Below are positions 44,103 through 56,900 of a DNA stretch of 64,000 nucleotides, piece after piece. The translations under genes and the position numbers were made by a program. The DNA comes from Ancylostoma caninum. Taxonomy: Eukaryota; Nematoda; Chromadorea; Rhabditida; Ancylostomatidae. The notes under the pieces are model-generated. The model searched no databases, had not been told where the DNA came from, and saw nothing but the letters and a program-made list of their open reading frames with translations. Location of the stretch: NCBI GenBank assembly GCA_037903475.1, contig JBAJFG010000047.1, positions 906,001 through 970,000 of the forward strand, in the 5' to 3' direction. Positions within the stretch are counted from its first letter, which is position 1. Every line of letters begins with the position of its first letter.

Positions 44103-44810
44103 CAGTAACATTTTTCATAACACTGCCATACTTTTGCCAAAGTCGGCAGTTTCTCTTGGTTTCCTGCATTATAGCCGCGCAAAAAATGAGGTTACTGTAT
44201 AAAATCGACAGGATATTCGTGTTCAGCACCTCCAATAACAATCTAATATTATGTTTCAACGGAAAAAAATCCCGAATACCCTGGCATTCCGCATGTGGAA
44301 TGGTATCACTCGCACATAAAGTATATAAGTGGTAGAGAAAGAAAATGAAAAGGCTAAGACTAAAAAAACCCCCACCTGTTGGTGCAACATAAGCGAGAGC
44401 AACAGTCGGCACGGACTGCAATAGCGAAATAAGTTCTGATCTGTTCGAAACAGATGTTGTGATGTAACCGCGGAATATAGTACTCGATAGGTGAACTCCA
44501 AAATTGCTTCTGAATAGGTGGTTACGTTAATTGGAGAAGTCATCTTCAACACGCAAGTGACTAGAACAAATCAGCAGAACAGAAGAACTCACTTCAATTC
44601 GTGAACGCTCAAGGTGATGTCATTCCGGTGAGTTGCCAAAGAGACCTAGGAGCAAAGGATTAGTTGAAAGATAGAAAATTGAGAAAACTGCTGTCAACGT
44701 GGCAAAGCCTACATCAGTGAAGAACTTCGTCTCAACTGCTGCAAACGTGCGTTCATCCTCGGAAATACCAAGCAAACTGCCTTGAACTTCGTAGTAAAAC
44801 GAAGTTGCAC
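44103..44810 (-). CDS. Upstream exon cluster, probably 5' part of the VWA/EGF gene
   Basis: Minus-strand exon-like blocks: 44810-44713 (ATSFYYEVQGSLLGISEDE), joining in phase to 44645-44593 (VSLATHRNDITLSVHEL); then 44560-44376, which reads NVTTYSEAILEFTYRVLYSA at its start but LISLLQSVPTVALAYVAPT in another frame at its end; then 44163-44103 (GNQEKLPTLAKVWQCYEKC). Splice sites are good (TTTCAG, GTGAGT, GTAGGC). The alternation and tone match the downstream VWA modules. The frame change inside the third block is either a sequence error, a missed intron or a true mutation. Confidence 0.5.
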
Positions 44811-45057
44811 CTGAAACCACTCTTGAATTTATTTCCGTGTTGGTATGATCAGTATGAACTAGTATGTGATAGTATACAGTAATACCTGACTCAGTTTTGC
44901 TTCCCTGAACTGCCCCGCAGCCGCTACGCAGCAGCGCTACGACGCAGCTTCATTGAGCTACCACTCTGATCTTGACAAATCCTAACACGCTCCTGCTGAT
45001 ACTCTCCATCCTAGCGATCTTCTGTTGTAACTGGTTAGGACCAACGCATGTATGGTC

Positions 45058-45290
45058 CATTAGCTCACAGATGGCGCCTGATCTGACATTGTCTGCAATT
45101 ACGGCTTTGCCTGCAGAATGCGTCTGGAAGGATATTTTAGCGGATGGCAGTGGGGAAACATAAGAATGGAGGGAACCACACCATATGAATATCAAAAAAG
45201 TGCAAAAAATAGATCGGTTAGCCGAAAAATGGTGAAGTCGTAGTTGCGGACAAAGTCCGATCGGGCGCCTTCTGTGAGCTAATAGACTGT
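45058..45290. repeat. MITE, GACTTTGTCTGCAATTACGG family, copy 3
   Basis: Inverted ends ATTAGCTCACAGATGGCGCC and GGCGCCTTCTGTGAGCTAAT enclose GACATTGTCTGCAATTACGG and its complement (GTAGTTGCGGACAAAGTC). It directly abuts the foldback at 45299. Confidence 0.75.
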
Positions 45291-45298
45291 ATATAACA

Positions 45299-45500
45299 TA
45301 CAGGAAGCTCCAAATGTCCGCAGTCAAGAGGGACGTGGCCACGACGCGGCTTTAGACAGAGACACAGGCGCTCGGCATGCTGCCACTGGTTGGCTGCAGA
45401 GTCAGAGAAGCCAGAGGCAGCATAGAGAGCGCCTGTGTCTGATCAAAGAGCCGCGCCGTGGCCACGCCCTCTTGACTGCGGACATTTGGAGCTTCCTGTA
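45299..45500. repeat. Foldback MITE family A, copy 2
   Basis: Ends TACAGGAAGCTCCAAATGTC and complement; arms continue CGCAGTCAAGAG and GGCCACGACGCGGCT with complements. The centre contains CAGGCGCTCGGCATG. TA at both ends. Confidence 0.85.
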
Positions 45501-45571
45501 GGTGAGGGGGGGTCTTGTATCCGCTGACAGGAGTGTGAATTTTTCGCACTTATGTTCGCACCAAACCGACA

Positions 45572-45719
45572 TACAGTCTTTCTCAAAAATTCTTGCCTCA
45601 CGCTGAACCGCCCGTCAACTTAGCCACGTCACACCTCGTATGATAATGCATAGGTGATGAGGTACGGTTTAGCAGATGGGTGGTGAAGCGTGAGGCTAGT
45701 GTTTTGAGAAGGACTGTAC
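45572..45719. repeat. Foldback MITE family B, copy 1
   Basis: Ends TACAGTCTTTCTCAAAAATT and AGTGTTTTGAGAAGGACTGTA; inner arms CCTCACGCTGAACCGCCC and complement. Copy 2 lies at 52714-52820. Confidence 0.7.
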
Positions 45720-45806
45720 ATAGTATCAGGACCACTTCTAATCTGCTTCATTACTGGATTCAAATAGTAACTAGTGACTTCTCACTGACTACATAGTGGA
45801 ATTACA

Positions 45807-45955
45807 TACAGAAAACTCCAAACGTACGTAGACAAGAGTCGAGACTGCGGCGCGGCTCTCTTGGGCAGAGTCACGGGAGCTCAGCATAGTGTGCGCCTGC
45901 GTCTCTGCCCAAGAAGCCGCGCCGCGCTCTCGACTCTTGTCTACGTACATACAGG
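45807..45955. repeat. Foldback MITE family A, copy 3
   Basis: Left end TACAGAAAACTCCAAACGTA; arms GACAAGAGTCGAG and GCGCGGCTCTCTTGGGCAGA with complements. The right end is degenerate (CTACGTACATACAGGG). Half-ends of the same family appear near 46165 (GTTTGGAGTTTCC) and 46805. Confidence 0.75.
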
Positions 45956-46309
45956 GCATTCGGAAAGGAGTCGGTACTGGCGCATTCACGGACCTGAGGT
46001 GAGCCATGGGTTCCACGTACTCCCATATCATTTCCGGGATCCTTTCTAACATGTTAAGCAGTTAAAAATCACTGCGGCTAACAAGCCTGAACATGCGCGA
46101 CTTGCCAAAGGCCCCTCTGATCTTTTCACGTAAAAATGCACTAATACCGACTCATTTCTGAACCGCCTGTACGTTTGGAGTTTCCTATATGTAAGTCTAT
46201 AATTCTTTCTGAACAAAGAATCATTTAAGGGCAAGCATCCAAAGAAACTTCCGCTTCTGAAGAGATGTGTCTTTATCATGACTGTGAAGGTCAGGAGTCA
46301 GGAGTGACA

Positions 46310-46420
46310 GCCCTCTACACAGATATTGCAGTCCGAATTACGAATCGCGCCGCAGACAGCTGACTCAACGACGCACCAGTTGACAGCCGTGACTTTGAAG
46401 GAGGGCCTTGCCATGGAATG
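46310..46420 (-). CDS. Tentative exon upstream of the VWA/EGF gene
   Basis: After an AAGTAG acceptor, the minus strand is open to a GTGTAG or GTAGAG donor near 46325 in two frames; one reads VNWCVVESAVCGAIRNSDC. Phase from the candidate exon at 47.1 kb favours the other frame. Weak evidence, recorded for completeness. Confidence 0.2.
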
Positions 46421-47098
46421 GTCAATGAACGTCTACTTCACCACAGCTCTTCTGCGGCTCACCACCACTCACAGCTCCGTTGATAAATTTTTGTTCCGAT
46501 TTCTTGTTGCTTTTATGCACTTCGTTTTAAAATTATGATATTATAACAACAACAAGTATCTCTAACACAGTTGTCCAGACGGAATTTCAATAGACACATC
46601 GACCGAATAGGCCAAAAACCAGTTCTTTCTTCACAAAAAATACACCTCACAGAGTGGAAGCTTTTTTTAAACAAGAGAAATTGTTAGAAATCAGAGCAGC
46701 AGTGGCAACGCTTGCCTTTATGACGCGTCGTAATAAAAATTATGAAGTGTCCTGCATTTAGCGGGAAGGGTGTCCGATTTGCCTTTCTATGCACAAATAC
46801 TACTATGCCTTCAGGAAACTTCAAATGTCAAGACCATCACGCACTCTGCTCTCCATCTGTTTAGATAGGTTAGAACAGAAAACATTAGGCTCAGAATGAG
46901 GGCGGTGACATGAGTGAAATGTGTGGATGCGCAGACCATCAGGGTGCCACGTTATATGTGATCTTGAGCGCAAGGTTGCGCCTTGACCACTGCTGTTTCC
47001 TTCATAAGTTATTGTAGTGCTGTCTCTCCAGTTCGGAAAGTCCTAGGTGTTCTTCCAATGAATTCTCTCCCAAGTTGATCTTTGTTTCGATTTCTCAC

Positions 47099-47175
47099 CT
47101 GTTGCAGACGTCCAGCATGCTGATAACACTATCAGCACTGGAAATATCATCCCACAGATCAATGCGTGCGACTTC
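47099..47175 (-). CDS. Candidate upstream exon of the VWA/EGF gene
   Basis: A T-rich tract ending TTTTTTAG precedes a 77-bp open block reading EVARIDLWDDISSADSVISM, then LDVCN, before a GTGAGA donor on the minus strand. Composition and splice sites suggest a real exon. It lies upstream and on the same strand as the modular gene, but linkage cannot be shown. Confidence 0.45.
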
Positions 47176-47802
47176 CTAAAAAAAAACATCTACTCAAAAG
47201 GGTTCTTTCTGAGTGAATAGGCCTTACTATGTAAGTACAAACTGCAGAAAATAAGTAAGAGATCAAATTTGCAAATTGCAGTAACACTTGGCACTCAACA
47301 TGGACTTCAATTTTTCTTAAACAAATGAGCTGTTTTTTCTTCAACACCTAGATGTTCTGAAGGAAGTTTTTATTTTTATTTTATTCTATACACCAGCCAT
47401 TACTGGTGCTCCAAAAAGAAAAAAAAACTGAATACTAGGTAAAAATATGCCATTTGAATGGCTCTTGTCGACAGCTTCCCATCATGTGTGGAAGTTGTGC
47501 TGGTGCTGGACAGTCAAAGTCTCAAATATGCCTTGATGGAAATTCAAGCAAATTTATTATTCTTGTGTGAAACTAACGAGCACTACCTGAAATGTTTGCA
47601 GATCTAATGAAGTTCAATTCCCTTTATAGAGTGGAGTTAAACGCTAAACTCGAATACTCAACTTGAATCATTCGCCACTTTTTCGATTTCAATTATTAGG
47701 CTCGTCCACTCAAACAAAAAAACCTGAACGCCTATGATTAAACAGCTTTTACATTGGATATGATTAAACTTCTTCGTTTCAAAACATTATGTATGTACAA
47801 CG

Positions 47803-48115
47803 CAGTGACGACCGCAGGGAGGAAGAAGCTCCGCCCTCCCCCCCCCCCCTGGAGTGGGTCACCAAATTTTTGAAATGGCTTTCTATTATACAGATAAAAG
47901 AATAATAAAATAATAATAACGATAATAGGAGAAATAAATAATAATAGATGTAGATAAAAAGTACTGTATAAGCTTTTTTTCACTGTTCGATTTCATTACT
48001 ACTTTTAAAATATTTTTAACTATTTACTAATAAGATTGATTTTCTTTGTAATTTTATCATTCCATCTGGGTCCACGGAGTAGCGGACTTCTTTCCACCTC
48101 TCCCCCCACTCGCTA
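47803..48115. mobile_element. hAT-type MITE, degenerate copy
   Basis: Left end CAGTGACGACCGCAGG followed by a C tract and an AT-rich core; the distal part (ATCTGGGTCCACGGAG) matches the subterminal region of the copy at 40.8 kb in reverse. The right terminal repeat is lost. Confidence 0.6.
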
Positions 48116-48825
48116 AGTTTTAAAAGGTTCAACTAGTCATCAAGTTATTTTAAACTCCGGTCCCATATATGTAGTGAATTCAGTCCTTGATATTATCCAG
48201 AGACAACGAAAACGCTTTAAGTGTATTAGTTTTCAGCAGCTGTTTGGTTAACGTCGGGAAATTTTTCTCGCAATGCTCGGATTTGTTAGAAAAGATAGTT
48301 GTAGAGATGCCAGAGAGAAAAAGAATGTGGAAAAGTGTGTGGCAATTGGAGACAGTGCCGAGAAAAACTGGCCCTGTTCGTGGACTCTCAACTCTCACGT
48401 ATATAAAACAAACAGTAGTAATATTTTCCATTGTTCGTTTCTAGTCGTGAAGTACTTATTTCAGACTGCTGTGAAAATTTTTTACTACATTATCGGGATG
48501 TAACTGTAAAATTATGGACCTTCGCGTTCCGCAGAATGACGTGACAGGCTTCGACGGTCGAAATGAAACCAATGTGAATTGCTATCGCTATTTGTACAGA
48601 GACGCCCATGTAGGCGAAATAGCTTCAAGCAAACGATAAGAATAGGTGACTAACTGCAACTTGGAGCAAAGATTAGCGTAGTTTGAACGAATCGGGAACC
48701 TCGAATGATTCACTTCCTTCTTTGAAAACTAGAAAAGAAACCATGAACAAAATAATTTATCCACTTCAAACAGCCGCTGTTACAGCTGCTCACAAAACGA
48801 AGCGGTACCCATTCCCTTCTTACTA
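48116..48825. other. No gene recognised
   Basis: Minus-strand frame 48180-48431 and plus-strand frame 48187-48444 overlap without a recognisable domain. No repeat structure is evident. Confidence 0.3.
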
Positions 48826-49905
48826 GCCACTATACTTCGGAATACTCGAAATTTTCGAATTCATTCGATTTTTATATTTTTCGAATAATCGTATTCTGAA
48901 TTTATTCGATTTCTCACTTTTCTCGAATAATCGAATTTCGAATTTATCCGATTTCTCACTTTTCTCGAATAATCGAATTTCGAAATCATTCAGTTTTCTC
49001 TTCGAACCGAATTTTTGAATATATTCGGTTTTTCTACGGTCGAATAATCGAATAAATTCGAAATTCGGTTTTGAATTTACTGGATTATTCGAGTAATTTG
49101 TCTAATCCGGGATCGGTATAACTAGCAGACTTGGGATTTTTGATTTCTAGCAGCGATGATCCCTTTAATTTACTGCGGACGCTTTGAAAGTGGGACCGAC
49201 TTCAACCAATACCTTCCTGAAACACTAATCCAGTGTTCTACCTTTTCTAGATGAATAATATGAGAGAACATCAGGGTGTTGTCCTTTTTTGCTTGCTAGC
49301 GCTAATCGTGGAACAGAAAACGAGTACTCTAGGGACATATACGGATAGTGGTTGGTGGTCAGAGTAGGGAAGTACGAGCATAGGATCATAGTGATTGCAC
49401 TACTATCTCGTATGCAGCTAAAAGCTCAAATAGAAGACTAGGGCGCAGTGATGTCCTTGAAGGCATGTCTAGATGTTTCGTTCCAGGAGTAACATGAAGG
49501 GATGGAAAAGAGCGAATCGTCGATTGATATATTTTTGAAAAGTTATGCAAATTTCTGCTCATTCTGAGTGGTCAAATCAATGAAGCCTGAACAAAATCGA
49601 AAACAATGCTGATCATTCGTTCATTGTGGACTACCCGATATTACTACGCAAAGTCTGAAAGCTAGGAGAGAAGAACTTCGCAGACACACAGTTTCCCCGA
49701 ATATTCGAAATTATTCGACTATTCGAAACGAAATCGAGTCGAGTATCGAACAAGTTTGAAACTGCACCTTCGAATATTCGAATTTCGAACAGATTCGAAA
49801 ATGTGCTTTTTTGGAATAGTTGAACTTCGAATTATTCGAATTCGAACGTTTATTCGAATTTTTTATTCGAATACGTTATTCGGTCCGGAGTATACTAGCC
49901 ACGGG
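48826..49905. repeat. Element bounded by ATTCGAA-rich subterminal blocks
   Basis: The left block (48826-49110) and right block (49690-49905) are packed with ATTCGAA, TCGAATAATCGAA and similar motifs. The outer borders CTAGCCACTATACTTCGGA and GGAGTATACTAGCC are roughly complementary. The ~580 bp between the blocks is ordinary sequence. Dense short subterminal repeats of this type are typical transposase-binding regions of DNA transposons. No transposase is seen. Confidence 0.55.
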
Positions 49906-50958
49906 ATATTCAGGCCCAGCAATTTTAGTCCATTTCCTTGTTTTTATTTATTTTAGCTTCCTTGTTTCTCATCCAAGCAATCTTCTGAGGACATCTTTTC
50001 TTGCTTATCTAAGTTCTAATCACAAGATGAACCCATAGGTACTACATTGACAGGTCTTGGCTCTTGTGCAAGTGACGAAATTGGTACAGCCCAGTTTCAA
50101 AAATCTACTTGAAGGACTTCAATCTGGCAGAGGACTGGCTTCCTTGTGAGCCGAATTTCCGTCTGCTGTTGACCACATATGAGCACCTTAGATCCACAAA
50201 ACCTTCAAGCTCTCAAATGTTCATCTAATCAAGACCTGGAACAAAGTCCACCTGATTTAGTTGCGGCGCAGGGGCTATGCGTTGCCTCGTCGTCTCTTTT
50301 ACTGCTTCAGCAAGGAAAGAGCCTGTTGCAAGCAATAGTGCATTTATTCTAATCGCCAAGATATGGGCTTTACTCTGCGTATGCTTATCTGGAATGTTCT
50401 TGCATCTCTGATTTTCTACAGACTCATTTATGTGCGTCAGTAATTCTGACGCACCCTGTATTTCCAAGCCTGTTAGATAGTCCCAGTGTTCCTTCTCTTT
50501 CTGAATATTCACCACTGTCAAACAAGATAGTATTTAACGTTTACTAACGACAAACTAATATACTAAATGGCACACTTCTTGTGAGAACAATGACATTAAT
50601 GTGACACTAAATAGCTACATCTAAATAACAACGGGTTTTCGTGTATGAGATAACAACAAATAACATATTGCAAATATAAGGAGACCATCTTCGGATAAGA
50701 AATCCAGAACTACGCACTAATAATGGAGTTAGGTCCCGAAAATCGTTTTACGCGTAAAAACCAGGTAGGCAGCAAAAATCGCGATGCAACTGAATGAATG
50801 GGAGAATAACTATACAATTATCTGGAAACAAGCACCACTTCGGAAATGAGATGGGAACCATTTTAAGTGAATAAAGCATGGGAAAATGCACAAGGCAAAA
50901 CATAAACCGCTGTATTAACCAGTACTGATGATGGACGTATTCAAAAATAAACCAGAAA
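49906..50958. other. Spacer with one unknown minus-strand frame
   Basis: A 98-codon minus-strand frame (50225-50521) reads HWDYLTGLEIQGASELLTHI and is polar and helical-looking, but I recognise no domain. Inside it at 50450 lies CAGGGTGCGTCAGAATTAC (minus), similar to the CAGGGTGCGCC ends of the mariner-like element at 7.0 kb, so the frame may belong to a mobile element remnant. The rest is AT-rich. Confidence 0.3.
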
Positions 50959-53900
50959 TTAAGAAAATCGGTGCGCCGCCTCTTTTAGACGACGAATTTC
51001 GTCTTCAACTCCGTGCCTACCAATCATGCGATCGAACACATCATCAGTTAGGATCGCATTCTCAGGTGTAGCTGAAAAAGAAAATAGAGCACTGTTTACG
51101 AATTTGATCTCCAAAGAATGTGGAAGCATTCTTGAGAGAAGCTAAATCAACTTACTTTCCTCTCCAATACGATAGAGTATCATACGATTATTGGCTCTGT
51201 CACAAGCCATCAAAAACCCTAACGGTGACACCCCGAACGTTGAGCAATAAGGGAAGCTGCCACCATCAGCAATGCGTGCTCGCTTCATGAACTGCCCGTT
51301 TGATGTGAGCAACTGGAAGGTACACAAATTTAGCAAAACAAGTGGTTTTTCACTGCTATAGTCCAATAGTCTACCTTTAAGCTGTGAGCCCTCGCGTCAG
51401 CCACCAAAATGTGGCCAGAATCGTCACATCGAACTCCACTCATGTATAAAAACCTGAATGACGAACCTGATCAAAAACTGGATTTTTATAAATAATAAAG
51501 TGTAAACTTAAACATATGAGGGAAACATTATAGAAAAGTGTACACGTACCGCTGATGAGCGTCATCGCCCCTGTGAGTCGGCATCCGTTGCATACACCTA
51601 CTGTAGACTTTTTCAAGAGTGTCTTTCGTCAGCTCAACGCATGTCAAGGTATTGGTACCTGCAAATTTGTCAACCGACTCTTTTTTGTCGGAAAATGGCA
51701 TTGGACGTTTAACCATGAGCTCAGTAATAAAAAAATAATACTCAGTTCAAATGAGATATTTGATCAAGTTAGTTACTAGATTACTACAACTAAAGTTACT
51801 AAATTATTAGTATGCACAATAAGTTCGTGCGATTTTTTTCAACTCATTTTTCTACAAAAATATGAACGAAGTTCGACCTCGTATCATAGGTCATCTTGTA
51901 GCTCTTGTTTTGCTCTTTACGAATATTATAACCAATTTCCCCAATTCCTACTACATCTTGTTTTATATAGCATGAAATGTGATCCTCCGATTCCACACGA
52001 GCGAATATCTCTGACACCTCCACCTGTTTGGCTACAGTAGTGGAACAGAGGCAGCCCAAGCTGCTAGGAATGTCAATATCGTCCAAATAGAATTCATTAC
52101 CGTTGAAGAGACAGCGCAGAAATAGATGTCTGCTTCAGAGAGGTCGACCTTGAGCTGGAGGACGGCCCTCGTCCTGAACGGACTGTTCCTGGAGTCATAA
52201 GACGGTTGTTCGCAGGGGCTTGCCCTAGATGCGAATAAGAAGCACCAAGGACATAAACTCTCGGCAACACCGAGGTTCAACGAATCCATTCGGTGAAAAT
52301 ACACTGAACGCTCACCACGAGTTCACCGCTCACACTGAGAACGTGCGACCCCTCTGTGCAAATTTTGCCAAAAAGATAGCCGGGATACTGGATTGAAGGG
52401 TATTTCCGCTCACAGCAACTTTATAGGTCCTGGCAGTCGTCAAACACTTATTTTGTCCACTTTGTTACGCATTTTAAGGAGTTCCGTCCAAGAGTTGCAG
52501 TTGACGGCCACGAATTTAGTCGTCTCAAACAATGTGGCTTTCCACCGAGATAGAACTGAGGAGATTTCCTGCTTCTGGTAGCACTATGTATAAGAGGAAG
52601 AAAAGGGCTCAATAAACCTTCCATTGCGGATGACGTTGCTGGCGGAAAACAGTGATATGGACTCCCCTGGAAAAAACCGCACGAACTCATTGCCTAACCC
52701 AATATCAAGTAACTACGGTCTCTCTAGAAATCCTTGCGTCACGCTGCACCGGCCATCTGCTGAGCAACGCCGCATCGTCTACGCATTATCATGAGGCAAA
52801 GATTTTTGAGAGAGACTGTACATTACATTCGCTGAACAAATGCGACCAAAATTCGTGAACTTACGTAAGTCTGTGAAAAATATCTGCTTTCCCACGGTAT
52901 CTGCAAAACATGGCTGTCGCTCCTGCTCGTTTGGAATACCATCAGCACGTGGGTACGGGAGACTTGCTATGACCTGAAAGCACCTCCGTGAGAGACAGAC
53001 CCCGCTACAGAAGAATCGCCCACATGTCAAATTCATTTGAAACTTAGGATAAAATGAGTATAGATTGCATGGGAAAATGGAAAGCTACGTCATTCTTGAA
53101 TTTGTTTTACACTTTAACTGGCGATTTAATAGCTACTTGAGATAAACCCGATTTTCTGACTGGGTTCTTACAGTTCGCGATAATGTGTTCCCAAAAACTA
53201 TACTTTTGCAGTTTTAGAAACATCCACATATAAGATTGTTCTGAGCGTGTCAAGAAGGGACGGTATGCATATTTCAGGGTAAAAAAAAGCTACGTGAGTA
53301 TTGCCTTTAGAGTCGAGCGAAAATATAACCAACCGTATCACAAGTAGTCGCATCAAAAACGGTTACGGCTAACTGCCCGGACACCTTTCTCACAGTGACG
53401 AAGTCTCCGGAGGAAGTATAGGTCAATGCTGAAAGTAACCCAACATGACGACTATATAAGTAAATCGAAAAACAAAACAACTGGAAGTGTTCCAACCCCG
53501 GTGGCGTGCATGTAGACCGGTGGCCAGAATGCTGAGCCGCCTCATGTGATGTTCGTAAAGGTACAAGTTGGAGCGATCCAAAATGCCGAGCGCCTCTGTA
53601 GGATATTGAAATATTCGTAAAACATATGGTTTACAAATATATGGCGCTCTAGCAAAACTTGAGACTCACGACCAGGTCGTAGGACGCTCACAGCGCACGG
53701 GCGATCAAATCCCTTGAGAGTGAGATCATTCAATATTCGTCCTTCGCAGGTTGCGAACAAAATCTACAATAATGGATTGTAGCTATCAATGTTCATTATG
53801 CGTTCCAAATTGTGATGGGATAAAAACATGTATAAAAGTATGGATATGGGATAATAAATGGTGAGAAGTAAGAAATCAGAATTAGTTAACAAATTTACGC

Positions 53901-56900
53901 TGTCATGGCGGGTGAAGACGAAGGTATCCAACGCGGAGTCGTATGCGCAACCCAAGGGAGCGGAGACAAGTCCAGTCGCTACATCTTTTATTTTGTGCAA
54001 CACCAATTCTAAAGAGGGTCGTGAAGAACGGACATACAAACTATGTAAGTTTTCCTGTGGTGAGTGGAAACTCCAAGAATTAATCCGCATAACCAAACCT
54101 CCTTTAGCATCCAGCCATCTCGTAAAGTCGTAATGTCGTTCTACTGGAAGATATCGAGGCAGAGCTTTAGCCTTTGGAGCAGATGACGCCTTGCACACTA
54201 ACGAGCTAGATTGTACGTAACCAAAACGTTGAGTTGCTAAAGAATATCAATTGAAGCGAAAAAAAACCAACCAGAGTTCAATCATCTCAAAAGGTTCCAA
54301 CTCTTAACAACTCACGTCTCTCACGGCTCCGACCAGCCGCGAATCGCTTGCTAGCCTGCGCATCGGGACGAGAAGTGGAACGCGATCCTGACGAGCTGCT
54401 CTGCAACAAACAGCTTTCAGCACTGTTTAAGGAAGACTATCCGCCAAGGGAAAAAATTGTTTTCGAAGAAGAAAGAAACCACTCACCCTCTTTCTGTAGT
54501 TATCTTTGCGCCTCTTTGAAGTTGCATCACTTCTCTTGTCCGTCTAAACAAATAATAGTAACTCTTGCAATAACCGCGAGAAGGAGTAGTGCAAAAGGAA
54601 CACCTTTGCAGGTCTTGAATATGGACAAAATATATTCTGACGATGTTGAAAATGTACTAGCAATATCTGTCAAGAATTTTCCAAAATTTTCAAAGTCTAT
54701 CTGCTTGAAAAGATCAAGAATACAATTTAATACCTTGTGTTTAGATCTCTGATCAAAATCTGTTTTTCTGCTAGAGACCGAACGATGCGACTTTCTCGAA
54801 TCCTTTTCCTGAACCAAAGTGCAAGTGAAAATTCATAGCGAAAATATGAGAATGTGTACGTGCAAAATTACGATCGTATCATACAGTTCGAACAAAGGTA
54901 AACCAACAATGTATAAAATACTACGCATTCTAACATAAAGCAAAAAAAACAATCGCCTTTCTTTTTCTAGGTTTTTCAGATGTCAGCTCCACGATTTCAG
55001 TCTCCATGTGATCTGAAATTCGTAGATGAGGGTATCACACTGCTGTTCACGAAATGTTGTACGTAGGTATGTACGCACTAGCATCTGGAGATTCGGCTAC
55101 TTCGTCTTCACTTTCCAAGAACTCATCACCATCAATACCCAAATCATGAGTCTCTGCCCAAGTTCTTGCCAATTCACGTTCCGTATCGGTAGTCTTCATT
55201 GCAGATAGCTAAAAAAACAACAGTAAATTCAAAGGATTGCGATTGTACACTATTTCGACAGCGTTATATAGGAACAAACTACACTCTATTTCATTTAAAG
55301 AAGAAGCCACCTGGAACTATCTGGTAAGATCAAACAGGCATACCTTCACAACTACATCAGATGTTGAAGAGACCTCGTCATGTGCCGGAGACGTGGACTG
55401 GTTAGAACGCCTTCGAGAATCTGCTCCAATATTCATACGAACCACATCTCTAGCAAGGCTGCTGCACTCGGATATAGTGCTAAAAGCCTGCAAAGAGAAC
55501 TCACTGAATCGAAATTCGTGAGGACTTGGTCCACCAAAAAATAATAATTAGTTAGATAACGCGAGAACAAGTAGTAAAAAAAAGAACGAATAAAAAGAAA
55601 AGAAGATGAAGATATACGTAGAAGCAAACACACCGAAGAAAATGTTGGAAAAACTGGAGGTTTCTCCTCCTCGACCGAGCAGCTACTCATCGATGAACGG
55701 CACGCCTCCCGCCAGACTTCTGCAGCTGATCGAGTGGAACTGAAATAAATTGGTGGAGCTACAGTGGCTTTCTAATAATGCCTAAGTTCAATTTTCAGTG
55801 GACCTTGGCACGAAAAATTGCGTTGCCAGTTTCGGTGAAAGCTGAAGCAAACACACCACGAGGTTTTTATGGCCCTCGTTCGATTGAGTGCAAGTGCACA
55901 CCAAACACAAAAGGTCGAGGCGCATTTAAAAAAAAGTGGAAGATTTTCGGAGCAAGCGTATCGACCACAAGCTTCAAAAGGGTTTATTGTAGGAAGAAAG
56001 CAGGGCACATGATACGCTTGAATTTCTAGGAGAAAAGATAGTAGCCTTTGTAGAGTCCCATACTGTAGAGTCTAGAACATAACAGCAGAAGGTGACTCAC
56101 TCCGGCCTATTGACAGCTGAACTGACGTCGTTTTCAGTTGGAGGCGGAGTGAGAATTTGTATCTCTTCTTCCTAAATTAACATAATGTAGCAACAAAAAG
56201 GCCAACTCGCGGTTCCTTAGCTCATCACAAGTCCATCATTCCATTATAACAAAACCTGTTCCTTTATTGCCACGGTCGTTGCGTCCGAGAATTTCGAGAG
56301 ATTTGCCAATTCCTTCGCTTCCGCATCTTCTTCATCCGAAACGATTTCATTTTTAGTCTCAAAAAGCGGCATGTAATCATCCTCCTCATCACCATCAGAC
56401 TGGAATAGAACGTTAGTTCCTCTTGGCAACGATTCAGAGCACGGCATGGCAAAAAAAAACCCACCTGCTGGTTGCGTTCACGGACAGTCTGGCCAGACAT
56501 TGTGGAATCACTATCTTCCAAAACTTCAACCGAATTGGTATCTCCATCGTCAGCGTCCACAAGATCAATTATCTCCACCTTAGCAGCTAGCGGATCCATC
56601 TGGGTAGCCGCACTCGACGCGAAACTAGCTTCCTGAAGGGAACAATTCGAAATATTCACAACGACAGAAATTGTAAGAGTGATGAAAGACAAACACTCGC
56701 CGAAGAAGCCGATGACATGGCGGATGAGCAAGAAGGGTACGAAAGAACGGACACGGCATCGCCTCCGTCGCGCCACATTTGAGACCTTCCGTATCTAGAA
56801 TTTACCATGTAAACAACTTTCATAACTACGCATTTCGCCGAATTCTAACGGGTCACATAGATTTTTCGGAGAAAATTTGGAAGCTAAGACGTTAGAGTGG

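Noticed and set aside
50225..50521. Possible transposase fragment
   Set aside because: A CAGGGTGCGTC end-like motif overlaps it, but there is no D,D-type catalytic motif or second end.
51800..51842. ATAAGTTCGTGCG motif resembling a mariner end
   Set aside because: No complementary partner or TA-bordered element could be found nearby.
51844..52304. Two minus-strand frames, one containing LSEADIYFCAVSS reminiscent of an immunoglobulin fold
   Set aside because: They lie inside an intron of the NHL-like gene whose flanking exons join in phase without them; the resemblance is short and probably chance.
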